Below are positions 25,336 through 36,190 of a stretch of 64,000 bases of DNA, in pieces. The notes under the pieces were generated by a model that saw only the letters and a program-made list of their open reading frames with translations, did not search any database and was not told the origin of the DNA. Source of the DNA: Cacajao melanocephalus (taxonomy: Eukaryota; Chordata; Mammalia; Primates; Pitheciidae); assembly GCA_963573385.1 (NCBI GenBank), contig CAUYLG010039208.1:1-64000 (forward strand), read 5' to 3'. The position numbers and the translations under genes are program-made. Positions within the stretch are counted from its first letter, which is position 1, and every line of letters starts with the position of its first letter.

Positions 25336-28014
25336 AACGCCTATAGAATTTAAAATCCAGAGTTTTACACAGGTATTTGGTCTATAAATATAAATTTAGT
25401 AAGGAAACAAACCAGTGGCATAGAGGGCAAGAAATGGATTTTTCAGGAAAAATATAATTAATATTGTCAGATATTAACTAATGTAAAGAAGAATTAGGAT
25501 TAACCATAAATGCCTTGATTTGGTATTCATACTATAAAAGTTTTCTTTTTTTCTATTTTATGAAGCCATATTGATAAATTACTATTTCTTGATAATGTAT
25601 CAGGTCTTTACACATATGTTTCAGTAGTTTATTTTTATTTTGTAATTTTTTTTCAGTTGTCACTAAGCTGTTCATGTCATGGGCACCAACTCACAAACAT
25701 ACATCTCAGCTTATATTTTTATAATATCCTCTAAGACATAAATAATTTATTCTGTTTCTGCTGAAATTTTCCAAAGTGTCATGCCCAATGATCTGCATGG
25801 AATTAACTCTGGTCATATATTTGTTGACATATTACAGGGCCTTCTATCACCATAGACTGCCACTTTTCAAAACTAGAACTATTATTTCAAGTGTCAGGGT
25901 ACTGGTTACATTTATTCTCTTTAATATAAACAGATATTTTAACTGGTAGTTTTTTTGAAACATTATTTTTGAAAACCTTATGAATCATATATCTGTGATA
26001 AGCAAATTTTTAAGGTTAAGACCATGGCTGTTTTATCTGTCCCCTTATATCTTGGACAAGTATATAATTAGTAATTGTTGCATGAAGTAATGAGGTATAG
26101 AATTCTATTTATTAATTATTGTTTTCTTACTCTGAGTAATGAGAAATTGTTTGTACTATGAATACAAATTGGTAGCAAACTTAGCAAAAAAATAACTTGC
26201 ATCAACATTATTTGTTGAACACTAATTATGTATCATCATCCTATTCTTAGATCAACATAGTCCACTGAACTTTCTACCCCTCTCAGTAATTCTCTCACTA
26301 ACACTTAATTATTGTCACCCATGTCTCCATTCTTTCCACACTCCTTCTATAGCATTCATCTATTCGGCCTCAGAGAAGAGTGAACAACTCGTTGTCAAGG
26401 GCCATTTTTCCAATACACTGTCATAGAACCACAAATCTGTTGTGAACAGGATGATGACTCACATGAATGAATATATTCTGTAAGTTTATGTGATCACTTG
26501 ATTAGTGTCTGTATTCTCCACTAAAATAAAAGCTATACCAACAATCATGTCTGTTTTTACTTAGCATTACATCAACCAGACAACACAATTTAAGTGCACA
26601 AGGTATAAGTATTGAATGTATTAAAAAACTGAAGTTAAATTCATTTAATTTAAATGAGGAATCATATGTTAAATCCTAAATTTTTCATTAAAAAACAGAT
26701 TAATCTTATTGAGGTGGGAACACAGGTATTTATGCTACCAAAAACACGTGTGATCATCAATCCAAGTAAAGGGCAACCATGAAACGTATTTTTTTTTTCC
26801 TCATTGATTCAATATTAGGTAGTCACAAGCTGAAATCTTGGTTCCTTCTTTGTTACACTATTTTCGTACAAACGTTTCTTTAAATGATCTTAGAAGTTGA
26901 GAGCCAAAGGTTTTTAAAATAGAATAATCACCTTTTCTCATGCTGTATTTGTGTTCATATTTTGTGAATCCCCTAATGACTCATTTAAGTATTTACTGCA
27001 CTCTCCAGGTGGGCTTTCTATAGCTTTCCAAGACATGATTTAAAAAGAATGTAAGATTTTGTGTTCGCCAAACTAAAGAATTTTTTAAAATAAAATGTGA
27101 GACTCCTTTTTTCCCACCATAATTCCTGTTTCTGTATCTAAGGCCGTTTAAGTAAACATCTAAAAATGTTTTTTATAATGATAAGAGAATCATGAATTTC
27201 ATTTACATATTTACTGTTCACATACTGCTGTGCTGGTAATGGCAAATGCAGAGTTTATTCAAATAGTTGTCTTTGAAACACATATAAGAGGTCAAAGAAT
27301 ATCCAGGTGGTTCTGAGCCCTTTAGCAGACACAAATACACACAAAATGAGGATTGGAGATGGATTTCTGAAATGCCCTTGGGCTATGTAATGCTAAATTA
27401 TACCTGAAAATTCATTCTGTTCAACTCAGCAGGCTGAAGTAGCTCATCAATGTGGTGTAATTATAACTAAATAGGAACAGGAAAGGAATTAGGAGGACAG
27501 GATTGCTGTGTGTGATACTTTTGTAGACAGGCTGAAATGAATCCTATTAATATATATGATACTTTATGCACATTTTAAATTGAAAATAATTAAAAATTTT
27601 GGAATAAAACTGTTGATATTATTCTTAGAAACAAAAATATGCTGAATATGATCTATAAGTGGAAATTGATATTTTTTAAAGTCCATAAAGAATTACATAT
27701 TATAGTAGTGGTCTTTGCCTATTTTAAGCATTATATTTTAAAACCATAAACAAATCTTCTTAATGTCTAGACCAACATTTTCAAAATTGTTTGGTTAAGT
27801 GTGTATATGTGTGCCTAACTTTCTGACAAAATTTTATCTCCTTTTAATTGGAAATCTGCTCCGGGTCTTTCTAACCTACTTCATTCTTTTCTCTGAAGAA
27901 CATTCTCCAAGTCCATAATAAACATTAGATTAGTGCAAATATATCATTTCAATGGGCTTCATGCACTGATTAGGCTTTACTTGAATATCTTTAGAATTGC
28001 AATATATGTACCTC
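25336..28014. other. No recognised feature
   Basis: About 2.7 kb of AT-rich, repeat-poor sequence. I see no coding frame, RNA gene or element here. Confidence 0.5.
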
Positions 28015-28295
28015 TAAATTTTTTTTAACTTTTAAGTTCAGGGGTGAAAGTGCAGGTTTGTTATACAGGTAAACTTTTGTCATGGGGGTTTGTTGTACAG
28101 ATTATTTCATCAGCCAAGTGTTAAGCCTAGTACCTTAATACTTGTTGTTGTTGTTGTTGTTATTTTGATCCTCTCCTTCCACTCTCCACCCTCCAAAGAC
28201 CCTAGTGTCTGTTGTTCCCTTCTTTGTGTCCATACGTTTTCATTATTTAGCTCCTACTTACAAGTGAGAACACATGGTATTTTTTATCTGGAGTA
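28015..28295 (-). mobile_element. L1 3' UTR fragment
   Basis: Antisense L1 3' UTR: TTTTTTTTAACTTTTAAGTTC, GTGCAGGTTTGTTATACAGG, TTCATCAGCCAAGTGTTAAG, TACTTACAAGTGAGAACACA. It holds a (TTG)7-like run at 28142-28162. No ORF2 part is attached. Confidence 0.88.
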
Positions 28296-28569
28296 TGATG
28301 ATGGGTAAGTATCAGAATACATTCTCTATTGAAATCTTACATATCAAATATATTCTCCCATTGTCTGACACTTTGAAAGCATGACTGAAAGCATGTGTAT
28401 TTGCCAAAATGACAGTAACTCCAATAATTCCAAGTGAAGTAAAATTCTAGATAGTGTTCTCTATTCTCAAATGTTTTCTGAATTTGGTTTCTTTGACAAT
28501 TAGTTTTTCAACACATGAGATAGTGGTATTATGAACTGGGTACAGCTTTTGCAGCTCACAAACTTACAC

Positions 28570-28735
28570 AGTCCAGCTCTCTTGCCAGCTCTTTGAACTT
28601 GTCCTTGAACCTCAGATCCCTTATCTGTAGGATGAGGACTCCTTTACATAGCTGCTTTAAAATTAAAGTAACATAAACAAAATCCCTGATACAAGCAAGC
28701 ACTTAATACTTGTTCATTTTTATGATTCCACTTAG
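28570..28735 (+). repeat. MIR fragment
   Basis: Sense MIR phrases: TTGAACTTGTCCTTGAACCTCAGATCCCTTATCTGTAGGATGAGGA and, after worn sequence, CCCTGATACAAGCAAGCACTTAATACTTGTTC. Confidence 0.6.
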
Positions 28736-28927
28736 CTTCTGTAATTAATTAGTGAACTGTTTTTAATTAAAATATCTCATATATTTAATTCATTGCTTAC
28801 ATTATAAAGCTAAAATTAGTGAACTCTAGGAGTGATTATGTAAAATTATAGAGTCCCAATTATAATAATATATATTCTTTGAAGCATAAAATGCAAGGTA
28901 TCATACAGTGAAGTGCTAAATCACAGT

Positions 28928-29440
28928 TCATTTTTTTTTAGCATCATGTATTTATTACATGCCTCACACCAAGAAGAATTTGAGGTGACCTCGTGACTTA
29001 CCCCTACTCCTGACCCACTGACACATATATAAAATAAAGCAGAAATACAACAAATTTTATACAGATAAAACACAGCAGAGGAAAGAAACCCTACAGAATA
29101 GAAAGATGAAACTGGATACTCCAGTTCAGGGTCCAAAAAGAAGAAAGTCAGGGTAAGTTTCAGGAAAGACAGACATTGACTAAGATAGAATCAGCCAGGA
29201 AAAGAGAAAGGCAGAACTCTGAGAATTCAGCAGTTTGTACGATAGGATAATTGCTACTTTATGTCTCTGCCTTCCTCTGCCTCAGGTGCCACTTGCTGGT
29301 CCCCACCATTGTCCTGGGTCTTCTGTGCTTGGTTAATTTTCTCCAGCTACAGTCTGGCCACTGAAGAATGACACATCCTACAAACACTTCAGAACACTGT
29401 TTTGCTAGGAAGCTTTACCACTCACAACCCTGTGGCTTTT
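28928..29440 (-). pseudogene. Retrocopy-like 3' end with poly-A signal, parent not recognised
   Basis: Read on the minus strand this block is richer in G+C than its surroundings and ends with AATAAA (complement of 28951-28956) about a dozen bases before an A9 run (28931-28939 as T), the layout of a processed transcript end. Upstream a short frame reads LEKINQAQKTQDNGGDQQVA before a stop, which could be the end of a coding region. The rest would be 3' UTR. I do not recognise the gene. Alternatives are an unlisted old SINE/LTR. No target duplication was identified. Confidence 0.4.
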
Positions 29441-29626
29441 AAAATAGATAGATGATAGGCAGATAGATAGATAGATACATATATACATAGATAACAGATA
29501 GATGAATAGATAGTAGATAGATGAATAGATAGTTGATGATAGATGATAAATAGATGAATATATAGATGATAGATAACAGATAGATGAATAGTTGATGATA
29601 GATAATATATAGATAGTTGATAGATA
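29441..29626. repeat. GATA-type microsatellite
   Basis: Irregular array of GATA/GATGAATA units with interruptions (AGATAGATGATAGGCAGATAG and so on), about 185 bases. Likely length-variable. Confidence 0.9.
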
Positions 29627-29811
29627 ATAATAGCTTATATATAAGTGTATATATCTTATTCTGTAAAGTCTTTCATAGTAAAATTCTTTGCATAATTTTC
29701 ATTATCACAGAAACTAACATGACTTCAAGGATGTTTTAGTTTTTCATCGTGATTCCCTGGAAACTCAGTACTATCCTTTCATCTCAGGATACAGTGGAGA
29801 TGCTCTGAGGA

Positions 29812-30720
29812 AAAAAGCAAACCCATTCAAAAGTGGGCAAAGGACATGAACAGACACTTTTCAAAAGAAGACATATATGAGGCCAACAAACATATGAAAA
29901 AGTGCTCATCATCACTGATCATTAGAGAAATGCAAATCAAAACCACATTGAGATACCATCTCATGCCAGTTAGAATGGCAATCATTAAAAAATCTGGAGA
30001 CAACAGATGCTGGAGAGGATATGGAGAAATAGAACACTTTTACACTGTTGGTAGGAATGTAAATTAGTTCAACCATTGTGGAAGACAGTGTGGTGATTCC
30101 TCAAGGACCTAGAAATAGAAATTCCATTTGACTCAGCAATCCCATTACTGGGTATATATCCAAAGGATTATAAATCATTGTATCATAAAGGCACATGCAC
30201 ACGTATGTTTATTGTGGCACTGTTTACAATAGCAAAGACCTGGAACCAACTCAAATGCCCATTGATGATAGACTGGACAAAGAAAATGTGGCACAAATAT
30301 ACCATGGAATACTATGCAGCCATAAAAAACGATGAATTCGTGTCCCTTGTAGGGACATGGATGAATCTGGAAGCCATCATTCTCAGAAAACTGACACAAG
30401 AACAGGAAACCAAACACTGTTATGTTCTCACTCATAGGCAGGTGTTGAACAATGAGAACACATGGACATTGGGTGGGGAGCATCACACACTGGGGTCTAT
30501 TGGGGGAGAATAGGGGAGGGACAGTGGGGGTAGGGAGGTTGGAGAGGGATAACATGGGGAGAAATGCCAGATATAGGTAATGGGGGGATAGAAGCAGCAA
30601 CCCACATTGCCATGTATATACCTATGCAACAATCCTGCATGTTCTGCACATGTACCCCAGAACCTAAAGTGTAAATTTTTCTTTTATAATTTATATATAT
30701 ATATATATATATACACATTT
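29812..30720 (+). mobile_element. L1PA-like 3' end (ORF2 C-terminus and 3' UTR)
   Basis: Plus-strand L1 beginning abruptly at ~29812 (GAAAAAAGCAAACCC) with AAAGTGGGCAAAGGACATGAA, the frame 29846-30067 ([34 protein letters not shown]), 30178-30513 (MEYYAAIKNDEF) and 3' UTR to CTGCACATGTACCCCAGAAC. The end runs into TTTTTCTTTTATAA and a (TA) run at 30692-30711. 5' truncated; frames broken (for example TGA/frameshift near 30067). Confidence 0.95.
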
Positions 30721-30808
30721 AAAAAGTTGTGAGCTACTGAGAAAGTATTCTTCACAAGTAAAATTATCTCTAGGGAGCATGGTACAGCAATTCTCCCATG
30801 TCATGCTT

Positions 30809-31166
30809 GTCCTGTCCACTCCAGCTGCTATAACAAAATGCCACAGACTAGGTGGCTTGTAAAGGACAGACGTTTATTTCTCAGAATTCTGAAGGCTGGA
30901 AAGTCCAAGATCAAAGTGCTGGGGGATTTAGCGTCTTGTGAGGGCCTTCTTTCTGGTCAATAGAAGGCAACTCCTCTTTGTGTCTTCACATGGAAGAGGC
31001 AAGGGATCTCTCTGGGGTCCTTTTAATAAAGGTACTAATCCCATTTGTGAGGGTTCTGCTCCCATATCTAATCACCTCCCAAAGACCCTACCTTTAAATA
31101 CACCACAGGAGGGATTAGGTTTCAATGTACTAATTGGAGAGGAACAAAAAGATTTAGACCATAGCA
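30809..31166 (-). mobile_element. MaLR LTR (MST/MLT1 type), solo
   Basis: Antisense landmarks: GCTGCTATAACAAAATGCCA, CAGACTAGGTGGCTTGTAAA, GAAGGCTGGAAAGTCCAAGA, AATCACCTCCCAAAGACCCT, GGATTAGGTTTCAATGTACT, ending near AGACCATAGCA. Same family and orientation as 11976-12348. Confidence 0.8.
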
Positions 31167-33429
31167 ATGCACACCTCCAATAAACCATATAATCACGTCC
31201 ATTTGATCTGTGAGGTAACCTGTTGCAGATGATAGTACCTTTTATGTGGTTATCACCCTAAAAGAGACTTTGTGCCTTTTTAGGTTCAGGATTATTTTAC
31301 ATTTTAAAGGTATAGCCACATTTGTTAAAAATATGTTGAAGGGAGGTAAATTATTTACAGACATAAATAATTTACTTCATACTTTTAGGTATAATTGCTA
31401 GGAAATTAAAGATATTTTTCAGCTCTTTTATAACCATTAAATATTTGAACCCATCCAAAGGATTTAATAAAGAAGACAGAATTTCGTTATCCTTAAAACA
31501 CTGCAAATTTATCCAAGTATAAATGGGAAAATCAGGTAACAAAGAAGATAAAACCAAGTCTGGATAATCAAATTTAGGTTAAAAAATATATAAAAACTCA
31601 AATAAAATCGATGGAAATCATACAAAGAAAGAAAGCAACAAAAGCAAGAACGCTCAAAAACATTTACCACTAAGGAGATGCAGTAAAAATAAAATCAATT
31701 GTAATTTGAGTTATAAAGAATAAATATTTTAGCTGTGTTTAATACTTGTAAGTATTAAACATTTCAGAAATGTAATAATTATAAAGACTTATTTGACATT
31801 AATGTATAGGAAACTGGACAAAGTCCAAAGAAATGAATAAAGACTTAATAATAAAACCCAATTGTAGTTTAAAAAAACAATGAAAGTCTTTTCCAGATAC
31901 GTAATGAAAATTAATGAACAAAACTAAAGAATACAGAATTGATTTCTTTGCTTATTTCACTTTCAGCAACTGTCAAAAATAAAGAAGCATCATTCTGGAA
32001 ATCGTTATTTTTCCCTAATTTGAACCAATATCACAAATGAAAACTTGGATCAAACTTAAGGAAGTTTTCTATTTCCTTCAGTTAAATAAAGAACCATGAT
32101 AAATAAAGTAAAATGAGGTGTTAAATGAAATGACAAGATGCTTTTAATATAACCATTAAATATTTTAGTTAGTAATTATTTTTAGATTATCTACTTATAG
32201 GACAGCACTTGACTTGGGGTGGATGGATGTGGGTCCAGATCTCTAGGCAATTGTCAAGGCAGCAAGTAATTTAATATAGATGAATGTTAAAGCTATAGAT
32301 ATATATTTAATTGTTGAAAAGATGGATTGGAAATTGTGCTGGGGTTGAAAATTATTTGGTTTTTATCCTTTAAAGAACTGAGGAAAACATCCATATAAAT
32401 AATTTATTGGAATTGTATGAATAAAGAAGTGTTTCTAAAGAAGGAAGCATTTATCTCTGAGAGGAGTAAAGCCAATGTTACCACAGGGACAGCTGATATG
32501 ATAAGGAGGAAAGGGTGTAAGAGAAGGATCCCACCCATACGTCGTGGTGCTAGGTGGTATGAATGATCTAAGAGAAAGGTTAACTGTGAGTAACTTTACA
32601 TCTAAACCTGAGAAACATTCTCTGTTCAGACCTGAGAAAGGAGAGTTGAGATATCGCTTCAGATCACTCTTGAGAGCCCAGATTGAAGTCCCTGCTGGGA
32701 TTACATGGTCCAAGTTGCATGAGTTATTTATCTTATCTTCCTTCAGTTATCTGTGCAGCAAACTTTTAGGAGCTGCCTGGTCTGTACTGGACATCTGTAA
32801 ATAAAGAATTTGGGCAACAGAACTTTGCTGCAACTTTTTAGATTTAATGTTTAATTATTCTAGCAATTCTTTGAAACAGAAGCATCACAGAGTTCAAGTT
32901 AAAGATTTCTAGACACTCTACATACAGTGTCTCGACAAAATTCTCAGAAGTTTTATGAAATTTAACACATTTTAACTGAAAACCAGATAAAGATGTCAAT
33001 ACTTTGGGTGAGCTAATAATTTGATACACTTGATATTCTGGAAATATGCATTTAGGGTTTTATTTGGAGGAAAGGATGAGGGCTGGGGGATCAGGAAGAG
33101 AGGGGGTGAGGTGACTCCAGTAAGACAGGGTACTCGTCTCTGCTGCAGAGCTGAGAAGGCCTGTTCTACCATCCCAAGTGAGCTCTGGCTCCAAACTTGA
33201 ATTCCCTGACAGGAAACCAGAAGCCCTGCAGTCAATTGCATTCACTCCTCCTAGAAGGCAGTTTAGCACCACTGGTTATTACGGAAACATGTCCCTTGTG
33301 GGGTCTCACCTCCCATTTCCTGCACAGCTACTGAAAGTATCCCTTCACCTCACATGGCATGTTATGTTGAACTGTCTCTGGAGAAATATTAACCAGATTT
33401 TAATCAGGATACTATGTCTTGCTCTCTGT
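31167..33429. other. No recognised feature; two less AT-rich blocks
   Basis: Mostly AT-rich. The block at ~32430-32830 ends TCTGTAAATAAAGAATTTGG and could be a worn LTR, but I cannot place it. The block at ~33060-33340 is G+C-rich with open frames on both strands (MVLNCLLGGVNAIDCRAS on minus; EFPDRKPEALQSIAFTPP on plus). Neither has a recognisable domain. Confidence 0.4.
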
Positions 33430-33670
33430 GACACTTTATTCAGACAAGTACAAGTACTTAACCTCTTAGCCTCCCTTTACCAAAGCATCAAATAAGAATG
33501 ATGATAATAACAATAAATAAATGTTTTGTTATTTAAGAAACAATATTAATAATTATTAATAACCAATAAAAATGAAACAAATACATCAGAGGACTGTTTT
33601 CAGTGTTCAATAAAATAATGCATATAACACTTAGAAAAGATTTCTACACAGAATGAGCATTCTCTAAATT
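33430..33670 (+). repeat. MIR, interrupted by AT-rich insertion
   Basis: GTACTTAACCTCTTAGCCTCC, AATAAGAATGATGATAATAAC and, after an AT-rich stretch, ATAATGCATATAACACTTAGA and GAATGAGCATTCTCTAAAT follow the order of a sense MIR. Confidence 0.65.
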
Positions 33671-33869
33671 TTAGGTCTTTTTAAATCACACAGCATTCAC
33701 TCCCGGTATCGAGTTCTGTCAAATATGATTTCCTTGATTTCAGTACATTACTAGTGACACCACAGAGCCCCTTTTAGATAAGGTTCCCTTAGAAGCTACC
33801 CAGTGCATTGGTACTTAATTCAGCCCTAAATCATATTGGCCTAGTTCCTGGTAAAATGCTCTCAACACA

Positions 33870-34010
33870 GCTATGTAAGTCATGCTGTGTCCCTGACCAT
33901 TACCTGTACTTGTCCTCATTTGGCTAAAGTTTACCCATTTTCAAAATTGGGATAGAGATACCCAAGTAACAGAAGATTATGTGACATGATGTATATTTAG
34001 CACACGGCTA
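33870..34010 (+). repeat. MIR-like fragment
   Basis: CCTGACCATTACCTGTACTTGTCC, CCCATTTTCAAAATTGGGATAGAGATAC and TTTAGCACACGGCTAGATGC resemble sense MIR. Weak. Confidence 0.4.
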
Positions 34011-34018
34011 GATGCATA

Positions 34019-34170
34019 ATCTCTCTCTCTCTCTCTCTCCGTCTCTCTCTCTCTCTCTCTCACTTGCTCACACGTTCATTCTTTCCCTTTCTGTCTTCCT
34101 CTTTCCCTCTCCCTATCTCACTCCTCCCCCCCCTTCTTCGTTTTCTTCCTCTCTCTCCTTCTTTCTTCTA
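34019..34170. repeat. CT microsatellite and pyrimidine tract
   Basis: (CT)n with one CCGT interruption at 34019-34061, followed by a ~110-base pyrimidine-rich stretch (CCCTTTCTGTCTTCCTCTTT). The proline/serine-rich frame that crosses it is a by-product. Confidence 0.9.
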
Positions 34171-35667
34171 TTTGCTATTCTATTACTGTTAAAAGGACAG
34201 TTTATAGTATATGTTTATATTAAAAGTATATATGTTTTAGGCTTTTATTTCTACTGGTTCCCTCCATCAAAAAATGAAAGGCATAGATATAATTATTTGA
34301 TTTTTAATGAGAACTCATTCATCCCAATGTATCAACCCTCACTAGATTTGCATTTTAAGTGTAAAGTATAAAGATCAATTCAAGTAAAAGAAAACCAGAT
34401 TGCAGGAAGTAGATGAAAAGATAGTTTGTTAATTAAGGCATCTTTTGGCCTCTAGTATTATAGGCATAAAACTGAGTTTGAAAACAAAACAACTCTAGCC
34501 CATTCAGGATTCTTGAAGACAGTAGGAAGATAGAAAAGTGGGGTGCTTGGACGTGCCCCTCTCTTCAACTGCTCTCTCTGTCCCTTATATTTATAATTTT
34601 CCTTCTTACTCTTCTGAATGAAGGTTTATCAAGTTCCACTTTCACCAAGGCCTCTCCTCCTCTTGAGCCACTGCCCCTGGCTTTCTCTCACCTGCCCACC
34701 CTACTGCGGCATGGTGCTCATGAAGTTGGCCTGTATTTACCAAGTGTATGTGAGGTCCCCGATTTTGGGGCCTCAAGCCCTGCAGGATTCAAGCCACTCT
34801 AGGCCTAGATGTGAGGTTCAGGAGTAGATGCTCTAAACGTACTGAGGTGAGAAAAGTAACATAAGAAAGGATTGATGAGCTGGAAGTCACCTATAAGGAG
34901 CCTAAGAAGGTCAGCCCTCATAGAAAGTTTGGAGGAGAAAGATGGGCCAAACACTGACAAATACAAGTCAGGCAGTTTGTTTTATTTTGTACCTGTTTAT
35001 ATATGGATGTGTGCTGGAGGGTGGGGGCTTGTTGTACATATGAGTGAAGTTAATTGTCACATAGCCTTCTAAAATCTCTTCAGATTGATATTAATTATAG
35101 ATAATGGAGAATTAAAAATGTGAAAAGTGAAAAACTACAAATTTGACTGCATATAATTAAATAATGCTAATATCAATCACATTTGAGTCATTATGAAATT
35201 AGTCCATAACTGCCTAATTATCACCATGTTTCTTCATATCATAAATATATACCACATATGTCAGAAAAACATAAAATATGTTTTAATTTTATTGAATTGC
35301 AACAGTTTTCAGGCCTTCCTGGTCTTACGGCATTGGTGTCCAAGAAATCAGCAAATAACTTTTGTAAAGGAGACATTACTTATTAAATATGACTTTGTTT
35401 CTGTGAATTTAAAATACATCAGTACCTCTTCACATCTGTGAATATACACAATTTCATTGAAATCTATATATTGAGAGCTCATATAATGAGAAAACTCATT
35501 CAAGTTAACACTAGGACTAAAAGATGAGAAATGACAAGTATTTTCATTACGTGAAAAAGTTTCTGCAGTCAATAAACATGAATTGGCTCTTGTCTAAATT
35601 TATAGAAAGAGAATTTGTGATTGTATGGACTTTACAATCAAAACTTGTTTATTAAAATTTATTCATG
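34171..35667. other. No recognised feature
   Basis: A moderately G+C-rich block at 34540-34830 has a 69-codon plus frame (34618-34827) with no family signature. The remainder is AT-rich and unassigned. Confidence 0.45.
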
Positions 35668-35965
35668 TCAGGATGTGATGGCTCACAACTGTAATCCCAG
35701 CACTTTGGGAGGCTGAGGTGGGTGGATCACCTGAGAGGTCAGGTGTTCAAGATCAGCCTGGCCGACATTGTGAAACCTTGTCTCCACTAAAACTACAAAA
35801 ATTATCCAGGTGTGGTGACAGGCATCTGTAATCCCAGCTACTTGGGAGGCTGAGGCAAGAGAATCGCTTGAACCCGAAAGGCAGAGGTTGACAGCCTAGA
35901 TCACGTAACTGTACTCCACTCTGAGTGACAGAGCAAGACTTGTGCCCGCCACCCCCCTAACGCAC
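35668..35965 (+). mobile_element. Alu with altered tail
   Basis: Sense Alu from TCAGGATGTGATGGCTCACAAC to GAGTGACAGAGCAAGACTTG. The usual poly-A is replaced by a C-rich and CA-rich stretch (CGCCACCCCCCTAACGCACA). Confidence 0.93.
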
Positions 35966-35974
35966 ACACAAAAC

Positions 35975-36190
35975 AATGCATTCATTCCACAAATAATTAT
36001 TAAGAGCCTACTTTGTGCCAGGATGGATGTATATCTTTGGAGAAAATGAAGTTTTATCCTCAGAAATTTATGTTCTAGTAGGAGGAGAAAGACAACAGGA
36101 AAACAAGTAACTATAGACTATTTCAAGTGATGATTAAGTGCTATGAAGAAAAATTAAGCAGGTAAAGAGGATATGAGATGTGAGGTATGT
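35975..36190 (-). repeat. L2 3' end
   Basis: Antisense L2: GCATTCATTCCACAAATAATTATT, AAGAGCCTACTTTGTGCCAG, TCAGAAATTTATGTTCTAGTAGG, GATTAAGTGCTATGAAGAAA. Confidence 0.65.

Noticed and set aside
29441..29626. CRISPR-like regular spacing
   Set aside because: It is a GATA-type microsatellite, and the sequence is vertebrate.
30175..30600. 141-codon minus-strand frame
   Set aside because: Antisense of L1 ORF2 C-terminus and 3' UTR.
33060..33495. G+C-rich block as possible CpG island or exon
   Set aside because: CpG-poor, frames open on both strands, no splice or promoter signals.
34012..34371. 119-codon serine/leucine frame
   Set aside because: Translation of a CT microsatellite and pyrimidine tract.
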